Below, in pieces: positions 1-8,629 of a DNA stretch of 64,000 nt (position 1 is the stretch's first letter; each line of letters begins with the position of its first letter). Under the pieces are notes generated by a model. That model saw only the letters and a list, made by a program, of their open reading frames with translations, was not told the DNA's origin and ran no database searches. The position numbers and the translations under genes were made by a program. The stretch is from Caballeronia sordidicola. GTDB taxonomy: Bacteria > Pseudomonadota > Gammaproteobacteria > Burkholderiales > Burkholderiaceae. The stretch is from NCBI RefSeq assembly GCF_000729995.1, contig NZ_JNFG01000011.1:1-64000 (forward strand). The letters are read 5' to 3'.

Positions 1-32
1 CTCCTATACCTCCGCTCGCAATCGGGATTAAA

Positions 33-49
33 TAAATCACGTTGATTTA
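33..49. promoter_or_regulatory. Palindrome upstream of ROK regulator gene
   Basis: TAAATCA-CGT-TGATTTA is a perfect 7-3-7 inverted repeat about 35 bp before the regulator start, in an AT-rich stretch. ROK repressors commonly bind AT-rich palindromes in their own promoters, so autoregulation is plausible. Binding is inferred only from position and symmetry. Confidence 0.35.
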
Positions 50-82
50 ATAAATATTCAGCAGATTTTTAGGAGGAGACCC

Positions 83-1333
83 GTGAGAAGCCCCCACATT
101 GGACGTGGCAGCAATTCGGCAAACTTGCGCCTCTATCACGAGCGGCTTTTGCTACAGGCCCTGCGTCGCTCCCAACCTACTGCCAAGGCGGATCTCGCGC
201 GCCAGGCCAACCTAACCAGCACAGCGGTCGGGAGCATCATTGCGTCGCTGGACGAGGCCGGTCTTATTGAACACATTGGCCGCCGGCTCGAAGGCCAGCG
301 TGGTCAGCCCGCGTCGCTGATCCGGCTGAACCCGCGCGGCGCGTTTGGCATTGGCGTGAGAATCGACCGAACCAGCATCGAAACTGTGCTCGTGAATTTT
401 TCCGGCGAGGTTCTGGCGCGCAGCACCCTCGACAGGGTGCTGCCCCACCCTGACGAAGTCCTGACAATTCTTCAGCGCGACATCCAGAACATGCTGGCCT
501 TGCTCACCCCGGGCGAGCGCGAGCGGCTGACAGGTATAGGTCTCGCCCAGCCGTTCCACCTGGGCAGTTGGGCACGCGAACTTGGGCTTTCGGCTGAACG
601 CTTCCGGGCGTGGGACGAGATCGATTTCTCGGCCGAGTTAAGCAAGCTGATGCACCTTCCGGTGTTTAGCGAAAACGATGGCAACGCGGCCGCTATCGCT
701 GAACTGTTCTACGGTTGCGGACGCCAGTGTCATGACTTTGTCTATCTCTTCCTTGGCTCGGCCATTGGCGGCGGCATCGCGATCGATGGCGATTGCCTGC
801 GCGGCGGCACGGGTAACGCGGGCGATATTGGCATCATGCCGGTGCCCCCAAGCCGCCTCGCCTCCGCCCCGCTCCCCGCCGGGCAATGGGACATCCTGTT
901 GTCGCGCGCGTCGCTGAACGCGCTCGCGCGCCATCTGCGATATAGCGGCGAGTCAATTCAAAATCGCTTCGATCTCAGCACCTGCATCCAGCGCAACCTG
1001 CCTGCCGTGGACGAGTGGATCGACGATTGCGTGGAAGCGCTCGCTCCGGCGCTGCACGCAACGCTGTGTGTGGTGGACGTGCCGACAATCGTGCTCGACG
1101 CGGATGTCGACAGCGGACTCCTTGATACGTTGCTCGAAAGATTGCAGGCCGCAATGACGGCCACGGTGCCGGAAGCCCGCAGCGTCCCGGCACTGGTTCG
1201 GGGGTCGTTTGGATCGGATGCGGGCGCCATCGGTGCGGCCACGCTACCCATGTTCTTCAACTTTTCGCCTAACGCCGGGTTGCTCCAGAGCGCCAGCGCG
1301 AAATCGAAAGAGGTCAATCATGCCCATGTCTGA
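83..1333 (+). CDS. ROK-family transcriptional regulator of sugar uptake operon
   Basis: The protein has 416 residues. An N-terminal winged helix-turn-helix (about residues 20-75) is followed by a sugar-kinase-like ROK fold, visible as the [11 protein letters not shown] segment and the [13 protein letters not shown] loop. The start is GTG at 83, chosen because a strong AGGAGGAG ribosome site lies five bases upstream. In ROK repressors (Mlc, NagC, XylR) the fold binds a sugar or partner protein and releases DNA. The usual zinc motif (a His followed by a CxCGxxGC cluster) is absent after [10 protein letters not shown], so this is a divergent, probably zinc-free member. The next gene starts before this stop codon, so the two are translationally coupled. 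It likely controls the ABC importer and zwf; the sugar is unknown. Confidence 0.88.
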   Translation: MRSPHIGRGSNSANLRLYHERLLLQALRRSQPTAKADLARQANLTSTAVGSIIASLDEAGLIEHIGRRLEGQRGQPASLIRLNPRGAFGIGVRIDRTSIETVLVNFSGEVLARSTLDRVLPHPDEVLTILQRDIQNMLALLTPGERERLTGIGLAQPFHLGSWARELGLSAERFRAWDEIDFSAELSKLMHLPVFSENDGNAAAIAELFYGCGRQCHDFVYLFLGSAIGGGIAIDGDCLRGGTGNAGDIGIMPVPPSRLASAPLPAGQWDILLSRASLNALARHLRYSGESIQNRFDLSTCIQRNLPAVDEWIDDCVEALAPALHATLCVVDVPTIVLDADVDSGLLDTLLERLQAAMTATVPEARSVPALVRGSFGSDAGAIGAATLPMFFNFSPNAGLLQSASAKSKEVNHAHV

Positions 1334-2870
1334 GTCAAAGTCCCCCATCCTCGCCATGCAGGGAATCAGTAAGACCTTTCCCGGCGTGCGCGCGCTCGAC
1401 AACGTGTCGCTGACCGTCTATCCGGGCGAAGTCCACTCGCTGATGGGCGAAAACGGCGCCGGCAAATCGACCTTGATGAAGGTGCTCTCGGGCGCCTACC
1501 AGGCGGACCCCGGCGGCGAAATTCTGGTCGATGGAAAGGTGACCAGCATCGACGGCCCGCTCGCGGCGAAAGCAATCGGCGTTGCCGTGATCTATCAGGA
1601 ACTGAGCCTCGCGCCTAATCTTTCAGTTGCCGAGAATATCCATGCCGGGCGCGAATTGCGCAAGGGCGGCCGCTTCGGGCTCGTGGACCGCGCAGGCATG
1701 GAGCGCGGCTGCGAGGACGTGCTCAAGCGGCTGGGCGCGAGCTTTCGGCCGCAGACGCTGGTGGGCGATCTGTCGATAGCGGAGCAACAACTGGTCGAGA
1801 TCGCGCGGGCGGTTCATGCCAATGCACGGATCCTCGTGATGGATGAGCCGACCACCCCGCTGTCATCGCGTGAAACCGATCGGCTGTTCGAGTTGATCCG
1901 GACATTGCGTGCCGAAGGGCTGGCGATCATCTACATCAGCCACCGGATGGCCGAGATCTACGAATTGTCGGATCGCGTCTCCGTGCTGCGCGATGGCGCC
2001 TACGTCGGTACGCTTGATCGCGCGGATCTGTCGGCCGAGAGCCTCGTCAAAATGATGGTCGGCCGGGATATTTCCGGCTTCTATAAAAAGCAGCATGCGC
2101 CCTACGACCCGGGCAAGGTCGTGCTGTCGGTCCGCGATGTCGCCGATGGCCGCCGCGTCAAAGGCTGCAGCCTCGAACTTCACTCGGGCGAAGTGCTCGG
2201 AATTGCAGGGTTGGTCGGCGCGGGCCGCACCGAACTGGCCCGGCTGATCTTCGGCGCCGAGCCGCGCATTCGAGGCGACATTACCGTCGATGGCAAAACG
2301 CTCGCCATGCGCTCGCCGCGCGACGCGATCGATGCTGGCGTGGTGTATCTGACTGAAGACCGCAAGCGCCAGGGGCTGTTTCTCGACATGAGCGTGCGCG
2401 ACAACATCAACGTGGCCGTCTGCGGTCGCGATGCGCGTCTTGGAGTGCTCGACCTCGCCCGAGGCGCGGTGCGCGCCCGCGACGCTATCTCCGCGCTCTC
2501 CATTCGCGTGGCAAGCGCGAAAGTCAACGCGGGCTCCCTATCCGGCGGCAACCAGCAAAAAGTGCTGCTGTCACGCCTGCTGGAAACCAAACCGCGCGTT
2601 CTCATCCTTGACGAACCCACGCGCGGCGTCGACATCGGCGCCAAGTCCGAGATCTATCGAATCATCAACGAACTGGCTCGATCCGGCGTCGGCATCATCG
2701 TCATCTCGAGCGAATTACCGGAAGTGATCGGCGTCGCCGACCGCGTGCTCGTCATGCGCGAGGGCGAACTTGCCGGCCAGCTCGGCGGCCATACCGGCAC
2801 GCCGATCACGCAGGAAGCCATCATCGAACTGGCAACGGGCTCTCGCCCGCCGGTCGATCAGGCAGCTTGA
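1320..2870 (+). CDS. Sugar ABC transporter ATP-binding protein (RbsA/XylG type)
   Basis: This 516-residue protein has two tandem ATPase halves, the form that energises ribose/xylose-class importers. The first half has Walker [10 protein letters not shown] (about residues 43-51) and a degenerate signature LSIAEQQ. The second has the usual weak P-loop ([10 protein letters not shown]), a canonical LSGGNQQK signature and [11 protein letters not shown]. The reading frame is open further upstream, but ATG 1320 (or 1326) gives the family N-terminus and overlaps the end of the regulator gene by 14 bases. It should sit on the cytoplasmic face with the permease that follows. Family assignment is firm; the substrate cannot be read from the sequence. 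Confidence 0.94.
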   Translation: MPMSESKSPILAMQGISKTFPGVRALDNVSLTVYPGEVHSLMGENGAGKSTLMKVLSGAYQADPGGEILVDGKVTSIDGPLAAKAIGVAVIYQELSLAPNLSVAENIHAGRELRKGGRFGLVDRAGMERGCEDVLKRLGASFRPQTLVGDLSIAEQQLVEIARAVHANARILVMDEPTTPLSSRETDRLFELIRTLRAEGLAIIYISHRMAEIYELSDRVSVLRDGAYVGTLDRADLSAESLVKMMVGRDISGFYKKQHAPYDPGKVVLSVRDVADGRRVKGCSLELHSGEVLGIAGLVGAGRTELARLIFGAEPRIRGDITVDGKTLAMRSPRDAIDAGVVYLTEDRKRQGLFLDMSVRDNINVAVCGRDARLGVLDLARGAVRARDAISALSIRVASAKVNAGSLSGGNQQKVLLSRLLETKPRVLILDEPTRGVDIGAKSEIYRIINELARSGVGIIVISSELPEVIGVADRVLVMREGELAGQLGGHTGTPITQEAIIELATGSRPPVDQAA

Positions 2871-2916
2871 TCCGTACACCGAACCAATCAGACATCACGA
2901 ATATCTGGAGGACGAC

Positions 2917-3954
2917 ATGAGCAATTCACTCAAGCCGCAGGAAGCCGGCACAACCCCTGTCAAGGGCGCGACCAATCCGGTCCAACGACAAGCAAATATA
3001 TTGCGGCACGAGCGCATGCAGGCACTGATGCGAACTGCCGGCATGCTGCCGATCCTGATTCTGCTTTGCATCGGCTTTGGCATCACGACGGGCAATTTTT
3101 TCAGCCTTCAAAACCTGTCAATCGTCACGCAGCAGGCGTCGATCAACGTGGTGCTGGCTGCAGGCATGACCTTCGTGATCCTGACCGGCGGTATCGACCT
3201 GTCGGTCGGATCCGTGCTGTCGGCCGCAGCGGTGGCAGCCTTGCTGGCATCGAACATTCCGGGCTTCGGCGGCCTTGCCGTGCCGGTCGCCCTTGCTGTG
3301 GGAGCCGGCTTCGGACTGATCAACGGCGCATTGATTTCTCTGCTCAGGCTGCCGCCGTTCATTGTCACGCTTGGCTCGCTGACGGCGGTACGAGGCATTG
3401 CCCGGTTGATGGGTCATGACACCACGATCTTCAACCCGCAACTGTCGTTTGCGTTCATCGGCAATGAATCGCTCTTTGGCATTCCATGGCTCGTCATCAT
3501 CGCCATCGCGGTCGTGGCGATCTCGTGGTTCATCCTGCGCCGGACGGTTCTCGGATTGCGGATCTATTCCGTCGGCGGCAACCCCGAAGCGGCGCGCCTT
3601 TCAGGTATCCGGGTGTGGGGCATCGAGATGTTCGTGTACGTCATCTCCGGCCTTCTTGCAGGTCTCGGCGCGGTGATGTCGGCGGCCCGCCTGTACGCGG
3701 CGAATGGCTTGCAGATGGGGCAATCGTACGAACTCGACGCCATTGCCGCAGTGATCCTGGGCGGCACCAGTTTTGTGGGTGGCGTGGGATCGATCATCGG
3801 TACGCTCGTGGGCGCACTGATCATCGCAGTCCTGACCAACGGCCTCGTTCTGCTTGGCGTGTCGGACGTGTGGCAGTACATCATCAAAGGTCTGGTGATT
3901 ATCGGCGCAGTCACGCTCGACCGATACCGCCAGCGTGGTTCAGCGCGCACTTGA
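2917..3954 (+). CDS. Sugar ABC transporter permease (RbsC type)
   Basis: The 345-residue hydrophobic protein of the BPD_transp_2 family has about 8-10 membrane segments beginning near residue 35. Family signatures include GGIDLSVGSVL and a C-terminal AVILGGTSFVGGVGS stretch, the region that contacts the ATPase. ATG 2917 is chosen because CTGGAGGACGAC immediately precedes it; the open frame further upstream overlaps the ATPase gene. It lies 46 bp after the ATPase gene and should form a homodimeric channel for the pentose or hexose captured by the next gene's product. Confidence 0.94.
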   Translation: MSNSLKPQEAGTTPVKGATNPVQRQANILRHERMQALMRTAGMLPILILLCIGFGITTGNFFSLQNLSIVTQQASINVVLAAGMTFVILTGGIDLSVGSVLSAAAVAALLASNIPGFGGLAVPVALAVGAGFGLINGALISLLRLPPFIVTLGSLTAVRGIARLMGHDTTIFNPQLSFAFIGNESLFGIPWLVIIAIAVVAISWFILRRTVLGLRIYSVGGNPEAARLSGIRVWGIEMFVYVISGLLAGLGAVMSAARLYAANGLQMGQSYELDAIAAVILGGTSFVGGVGSIIGTLVGALIIAVLTNGLVLLGVSDVWQYIIKGLVIIGAVTLDRYRQRGSART

Positions 3955-4053
3955 AGTAATAGAAATCATCGAATTTTTTCTCATGGAAGCACGGACGCGA
4001 AAACGGTCCCTTCGCGTTCGAAAAATACACCGGACCTCCTTGGAGACATCGAC

Positions 4054-5001
4054 ATGTTTAAACAAAAAATCGCTGCCGCGAGCATTGCAGTCGCGCTCGG
4101 CTTCAGCCTCACCGCCCCGGCGCACGCTGCCGACAAGCAACTCAAGTCGATCGGCATTACGGTCGGATCGCTCGGCAACCCCTACTTCGTCACAATCGTG
4201 AAAGGTGCGGAAGCCAAGGCCAAGCAGATCAACCCGGCCGCGACCGTTACGGCTGTATCGGCCGACTACGACATGAGCAAACAGTTCACGCAGATCGATA
4301 ACTTCATTGCCGCTCACGTGGACATGATCCTGTTGAACGCAGCGGACCCAAAGGCCATCGAGCCGGCGGTGAAGAAGGCGCAAGCAGCAGGGATTGTCGT
4401 TATTGCAGTCGACGTGGCCGCCGCCGGCGCCGATGCCACCGTTCAGACGAACAACGTCCAGGCCGGCGAACTGTCTTGCGGGTTTATCGTGAAGAAGCTC
4501 AACGGCAAGGGCGACGTCGTGATCGAAAATGGACCGCCCGTCTCCGCTGTGCTGGATCGAGTGAAGGGCTGTAAATCGGTGCTGGCAAAGAACCCGGGCA
4601 TCAAGGTCCTGTCCGATGACCAGGACGCCAAGGGATCGCGCGAAGGCGGCATGGCTGCGATGCAGGGCTATCTGACGCGGTTCCCGAAGGTGGATGCAGT
4701 ATTCGCGATCAACGACCCGCAGGCGGTCGGCAGCGATCTTGCCGCGAAGCAGTTGCATCGGAAGGAACTCTTCATTACGTCAGTGGATGGCGCGCCGGAC
4801 ATTGAAACGGCGCTCAAGAGTGACACGCTCGTTCAGGCGTCGGCCAGCCAGGACCCCTGGACGATGGCACAGAACGCCGTGACCATTGGCTACGACATCA
4901 TGAACGGCAAGAAGCCGGCCAACCCGCTTATGTTGATGCCGTCGACGCTCGTGACCCGCGACAACGTTGCCAGTTACAAGGGCTGGACCGCGCCGCATTG
5001 A
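4054..5001 (+). CDS. Periplasmic sugar-binding protein (RbsB type)
   Basis: This 315-residue protein starts with a clear Sec signal peptide (basic MFKQK, hydrophobic core, AHA cleavage near residue 25). The mature part is a type-I periplasmic binding fold of the Peripla_BP_4 class, recognisable by GSLGNPYFVTIVKGAE, a DYDMSKQ segment and a C-terminal TSVDGAPD region. Length and order match ribose, xylose and related sugar binders. The gene follows ATPase and permease genes by 99 bp with its own ribosome site (TTGGAGACATCG), which would allow the higher expression usual for this subunit. A strong hairpin follows the stop codon. Confidence 0.93.
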   Translation: MFKQKIAAASIAVALGFSLTAPAHAADKQLKSIGITVGSLGNPYFVTIVKGAEAKAKQINPAATVTAVSADYDMSKQFTQIDNFIAAHVDMILLNAADPKAIEPAVKKAQAAGIVVIAVDVAAAGADATVQTNNVQAGELSCGFIVKKLNGKGDVVIENGPPVSAVLDRVKGCKSVLAKNPGIKVLSDDQDAKGSREGGMAAMQGYLTRFPKVDAVFAINDPQAVGSDLAAKQLHRKELFITSVDGAPDIETALKSDTLVQASASQDPWTMAQNAVTIGYDIMNGKKPANPLMLMPSTLVTRDNVASYKGWTAPH

Positions 5002-5005
5002 ACGT

Positions 5006-5044
5006 AACCGGGCGAGCGGTGTTCGCGCGGCCGCTCGCCGGTTT
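5006..5044 (+). terminator. Hairpin after binding-protein gene
   Basis: GGCGAGCGG and CCGCTCGCC form a perfect 9-bp stem, extended by flanking AACCG/CGGTT pairing with one bulge. It starts five bases after the stop codon. There is only a short T run, so it may attenuate or stabilise mRNA rather than terminate fully before zwf. Confidence 0.45.
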
Positions 5045-5175
5045 CCTGGCGTTGATCTCAATTCAATGACACGGGAACATCAGTAATCCTTTGCATACTG
5101 ATCGAAGTTTCTCCTTGCCCCTTGCCGCGAGAAAACCTTCACAAGCCTCTGTATCGATTGCCATCACTGAAAGCC

Positions 5176-6657
5176 ATGACGAAACCTTCTACCGGCAGGC
5201 CGGATCATCCCCAATTCGTCTTCGTCTTGTTCGGCGGAACGGGCGATCTGGCGATGCGCAAGATTTTGCCCGCGCTGTGTGCGGCACACCGCGACGGTAT
5301 GCTCGCACCAGATGGCGAAATCGTTGCAGTCTCGCTGACAGCACTGGATACCGGCAGCTATCGGCGATGGGTCGACGAGCACGTAAAGCCATACGTCCTG
5401 GCAACAGCGATCGACGAGTCTGTGTGGCGAAGCTTTCTCGCGCGCATCACATACGTCACGCTCGACGCCAGTCAGCCCGAAGCATTCTCCTTGCTGGCTG
5501 ATACGCTAGCCGCAGTACGCGGCAGACGCATTTTTTACCTGGCAACCGGGCCTGCGCTGTTCGTGCCGATCTGCCGCGCCCTGGCGTCGGCCGGGCTCAC
5601 CGATGGCTCCCGCGTCGTTCTGGAGAAACCGCTCGGCTACGATCTGGAATCGTCCAATGCGATCAACGATGAAGTCGGCCAGATGTTCAAGGAAGACCAG
5701 ATCTACCGGATCGACCACTACCTCGGGAAGGAAGCGGTTCAGAACCTGCTCGCGCTGCGCTTCGGCAATTCGTTGTTCGAACCATTGTGGCGCCGAGAAT
5801 GGGTCGAGAGCGTTCAGATCACCGTAGCCGAGCAATTGGGTGTTGAAGGCCGCGGCAACTTCTACGACCAGACGGGTGCACTGCGCGATATGGTGCAGAA
5901 CCACCTGCTGCAACTGCTGTCCATCATTGCGATGGAACCGCCGCAGTCGATGGACGCGGATGCGGTGCGCGACGAGAAGCTGCGCGTGCTGCGCGCGCTC
6001 AAACCGTTGCTTAGCGACGAGATCGGACGGAGCGTGGTCCGTGGCCAATATCACGCCGGCGCAATCAAGGAAACAACCGTTTCCGCTTATCACGCGGAGC
6101 CCGGGGTCAGGCAAGGCAGTACGACCGAGACTTTCGTCGCGTTGAAAGTCGAGGTGGAAAACTGGCGTTGGGCAGGTGTGCCGTTTTTTCTGCGGACCGG
6201 CAAGCGGCTCGCGGGCCGCATTGCCGAGATTGTCGTCAACTTCCGACCGGTGCCGCACTCCGCATTGGGACCGATGGCCTTGCGTCCGGGTTCGAACCGG
6301 CTGACGATCCGTTTGCAGCCGAACGAATCGATCCGGCTCAGCGCGCTCGCCAAGCAGCCGGGCATCGGGATGACCCTGCAAGGCGTGCACCTCGATCTGG
6401 CCTTCGATCAATTCTTCAAGCAGGACCGGATGGAGGCTTATCAGCGTCTCCTGCTCGATGTGATCGCCGGGCGGCTCGCGCTCTTCGTGCGGCGTGACGA
6501 ACAGGAGGCCGCGTGGCGCTGGGTCGCGCCAATCATCGAAGATTGGGCCACACAGGGAAGCCTTCCGAAACCCTACGCGTCCGGTACATGGGGGCCGGCG
6601 GCAGCCAGCGCTTTGCTCGCGCGGCACAACACCTGCTGGCAGGAAGAAGAAAACTGA
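5176..6657 (+). CDS. zwf: Glucose-6-phosphate 1-dehydrogenase
   Basis: The 493-residue enzyme oxidises glucose-6-phosphate to 6-phosphogluconolactone with NADP or NAD, the entry to the Entner-Doudoroff and oxidative pentose phosphate routes. Visible motifs are the dinucleotide loop FGGTGDL (about residues 19-25), EKPLG (150-154) and the active-site signature RIDHYLGKE (178-186) with its catalytic His. Length is normal for the family. ATG 5176 is preferred over the in-frame codon at 5122 because FVFVLFGGTGDL then lies at the usual distance from the N-terminus; the ribosome site is weak for both. Its place after a sugar importer suggests the imported sugar is converted to glucose-6-phosphate. 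A second zwf probably exists elsewhere in the genome. Confidence 0.93.
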   Translation: MTKPSTGRPDHPQFVFVLFGGTGDLAMRKILPALCAAHRDGMLAPDGEIVAVSLTALDTGSYRRWVDEHVKPYVLATAIDESVWRSFLARITYVTLDASQPEAFSLLADTLAAVRGRRIFYLATGPALFVPICRALASAGLTDGSRVVLEKPLGYDLESSNAINDEVGQMFKEDQIYRIDHYLGKEAVQNLLALRFGNSLFEPLWRREWVESVQITVAEQLGVEGRGNFYDQTGALRDMVQNHLLQLLSIIAMEPPQSMDADAVRDEKLRVLRALKPLLSDEIGRSVVRGQYHAGAIKETTVSAYHAEPGVRQGSTTETFVALKVEVENWRWAGVPFFLRTGKRLAGRIAEIVVNFRPVPHSALGPMALRPGSNRLTIRLQPNESIRLSALAKQPGIGMTLQGVHLDLAFDQFFKQDRMEAYQRLLLDVIAGRLALFVRRDEQEAAWRWVAPIIEDWATQGSLPKPYASGTWGPAAASALLARHNTCWQEEEN

Positions 6658-6790
6658 GCGCCGGGCGGACGTTTCGTGGCCGAAGCCGCTCGAGAGCGCT
6701 CAGGCCACCGTCACTCAATCGGCCTGATCATGGCGTCCTTTTCCGGTAGCACGCGCTCGCTGCGCCACAAAACCTGTTCGAGGCGCTTAT

Positions 6791-6910
6791 TCAAGGTCGA
6801 GCAGCGGTCGTGCGCACATGCAGCAAAGTATCGAACGCTTCGGCCGTCAAGGGCTTGTCGAGCAAGAACCCCTGCTCCTCGTCGCACAGGGGGACGTTTG
6901 ACGAAAGAAG
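6791..6910 (-). pseudogene. C-terminal remnant of an EAL-domain phosphodiesterase
   Basis: Read leftwards from 6910 the frame gives CDEEQGFLLDKPLTAEAFDT, which fits the end of EAL domains (a 'GCDEGQGYLFSRPL-AEEF' pattern). The rest of the EAL domain, including the EAL motif and metal ligands, is absent upstream, where the reading becomes low-complexity basic sequence. Too short to function, so called a fragment left by deletion. Identification rests on one motif. Confidence 0.5.
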
Positions 6911-7145
6911 CGCAAAGTACGCTAAGCCGATAGCGGCAGCCCGATGAAGGGCGCGACGATGCTCGCCACCCTTCAGACGCTGGGTGTCATGCCGTCGTAT
7001 TAGCCTGTCCATCGTGGGTTCGCAATTCATTCAGCCCAATGTTTTAACCGATTCGCCCTCGCTATTTGCCACCACATTAGTGGGGACGTTTTCAGGCTAA
7101 ACTCGCCTTCATGAGAACCCATTTCGCTCGCCTGCTGCTTCTGCG

Positions 7146-7434
7146 CAGCCACCGGACGACTTTCCCGATGCCGACGCGCTGGCCGCACTGCGGGCGTGGT
7201 GCGCGGGTCTGTCCGACCGGGAAGCGGTCGTCCGCTACCTGCCCGGTAGAGAGGAGGAGCCGTCCGCGGGCGGAGTCGTCGGGCGCATCCGCCGCCAGCG
7301 CGTCGCCGCTATCTGGCCAGCTTCACCGTGGCGATCTCGTCACGCTTCTCAAACATCCGAAGGCTGAACCCCTCGAACGCGCAACGGCTGTCGCACATGC
7401 GATCGATGTCCTGCGCGCATCGAAAATACCCGCG
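7146..7434 (+). pseudogene. Degenerate N-terminal fragment of a DUF3701 tyrosine recombinase
   Basis: Two neighbouring frames together match the N-terminal DUF3701 region of a Burkholderiaceae phage-type integrase. The frame from 7146 reads ALAALRAWCAGLSDREAVVR followed by GGVVGRIRRQR. A frameshift near 7315 leads to HRGDLVTLLKHP and ATAVAHAIDVLR. In intact homologues these parts are continuous and are followed by a helix-hairpin-helix and the catalytic domain with R-H-R-Y residues, none of which is present here. It is a relic of an integrated element next to an EAL fragment. Confidence 0.6.
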
Positions 7435-7554
7435 CGCCCTCGGTTTGAACGGCAGTCCTTTCAGCTCGACGAGATGCAGATCAACCGCGCGGCTTCGCGC
7501 TCGCCTGTGCTATTTGCACTACAACTGATTTCTGCTGGGCCGTAGGAGAGAATC

Positions 7555-8424
7555 ATGCGCGTGATGTTTCGACTGCTACTTTGTCTGCTGCTTGTTTGGC
7601 ATGGGGATGTCGCCGGTGCCGAAGTCGTTCGCTTTCCGAAGCCCGAGTTTGAGGGCGATCATCGCTCCGACTACGCGTTACGGCTGTTGCAGCTCGCGTT
7701 GTCGGAAACCGGCGTTAAATACCAGATCCAGACTGCCGAGTTCCCCATGAGCCAAGAACGCCAAGTGCGGGAACTTGCGGCCGGTCGAACGATCGATGTC
7801 GCCCCGATTCCCAGTTCTCCTGAACGTGAGGCACGCTTGCTGGCGATTCGCATCCCGATCAACAAGGGCGTGCTGGGATGGCGCCTCGGTTTGATCCGAA
7901 AAGGCGATCAAGGCTCGTTCGCCGGCGTCAAGACGCTGACGGACCTCAAAGGCGTACGGCTCGCGCAGGGGCAGGATTGGCCCGATACCGAGATCCTCGA
8001 AGCGAACGGTATCAACGTGATCACCGCTCCGAGCTACGAAGGCTTATTCAAGATGCTCGAAGTCAAGCGCTTTGACTATTTTCCTCGCAGCATCATGGAA
8101 ATCTGGGACGAGCAGGCGAACGTTGCGGATACCCTTCAGGTCGAGCCTCATCTTGCCCTGCACTATCTCTACGACGCCTACTTCATGGTGAACCGCAACA
8201 ACACCAAGCTCGCGCAAGAAATCCGCAATGGGCTCGAGAAGGCCATTGCCGACGGCTCGTTCGACAAGCTCTTCCAGGAATACTATGGCGAACGGCTGCG
8301 CAAGGCGCGCCTTGAAACGCGTACTGTAATCGAACTGAACAACCCGTTGCTCACACCCGGCACGCCTGTCGATCGTCCTGAGCTATGGTACGACTTCAGG
8401 CGAAATCCCCCTGCCCCAAAATAA
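7555..8424 (+). CDS. Periplasmic solute-binding-like protein
   Basis: This 289-residue protein has a Sec signal peptide (hydrophobic residues 4-19, cleavage near VAGA) and a type-II solute-binding (SBP_bac_3-like) body. Residues DLKGVRLAQGQDWPDTEILE and RFDYFPRSIMEIWDE are characteristic of a subgroup not necessarily tied to an ABC importer. No permease or ATPase gene is adjacent, so it may sense rather than transport. A clear paralogue lies at 58284-59156. It starts at ATG 7555 after GGAGAGAATC. Downstream and convergent is a membrane histidine kinase; whether they act together is inference. Confidence 0.75.
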   Translation: MRVMFRLLLCLLLVWHGDVAGAEVVRFPKPEFEGDHRSDYALRLLQLALSETGVKYQIQTAEFPMSQERQVRELAAGRTIDVAPIPSSPEREARLLAIRIPINKGVLGWRLGLIRKGDQGSFAGVKTLTDLKGVRLAQGQDWPDTEILEANGINVITAPSYEGLFKMLEVKRFDYFPRSIMEIWDEQANVADTLQVEPHLALHYLYDAYFMVNRNNTKLAQEIRNGLEKAIADGSFDKLFQEYYGERLRKARLETRTVIELNNPLLTPGTPVDRPELWYDFRRNPPAPK

Positions 8425-8629
8425 ACTCTTACCTATCGAGACCGCTGACGACGGACCATTGCGGCGATGCGAGCAAACTCGTCGGCGAAAGCACGGACCA
8501 TCCGTCGCCGATAGCCGTTCGCACCCTGTAATACTGTGAATTACCAGAGATTGCGGGTGATCGCAATGACAGAAGATATCGATGAATTTGAAGCGTATCT
8601 CAACCATCTGGCAAAAAATATATCTGCCA

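Noticed and set aside
1209..1319. Upstream extension of the ABC ATPase to codon 1209
   Set aside because: The added 37 residues lie wholly inside the regulator gene in another frame and are not ATPase-like; ATG 1320 fits the family N-terminus.
3940..4758. 272-codon minus-strand frame
   Set aside because: Antisense to the periplasmic sugar-binding protein gene.
5506..6627. 373-codon minus-strand frame
   Set aside because: Antisense shadow of zwf; no recognisable domain, and zwf has all its catalytic motifs.
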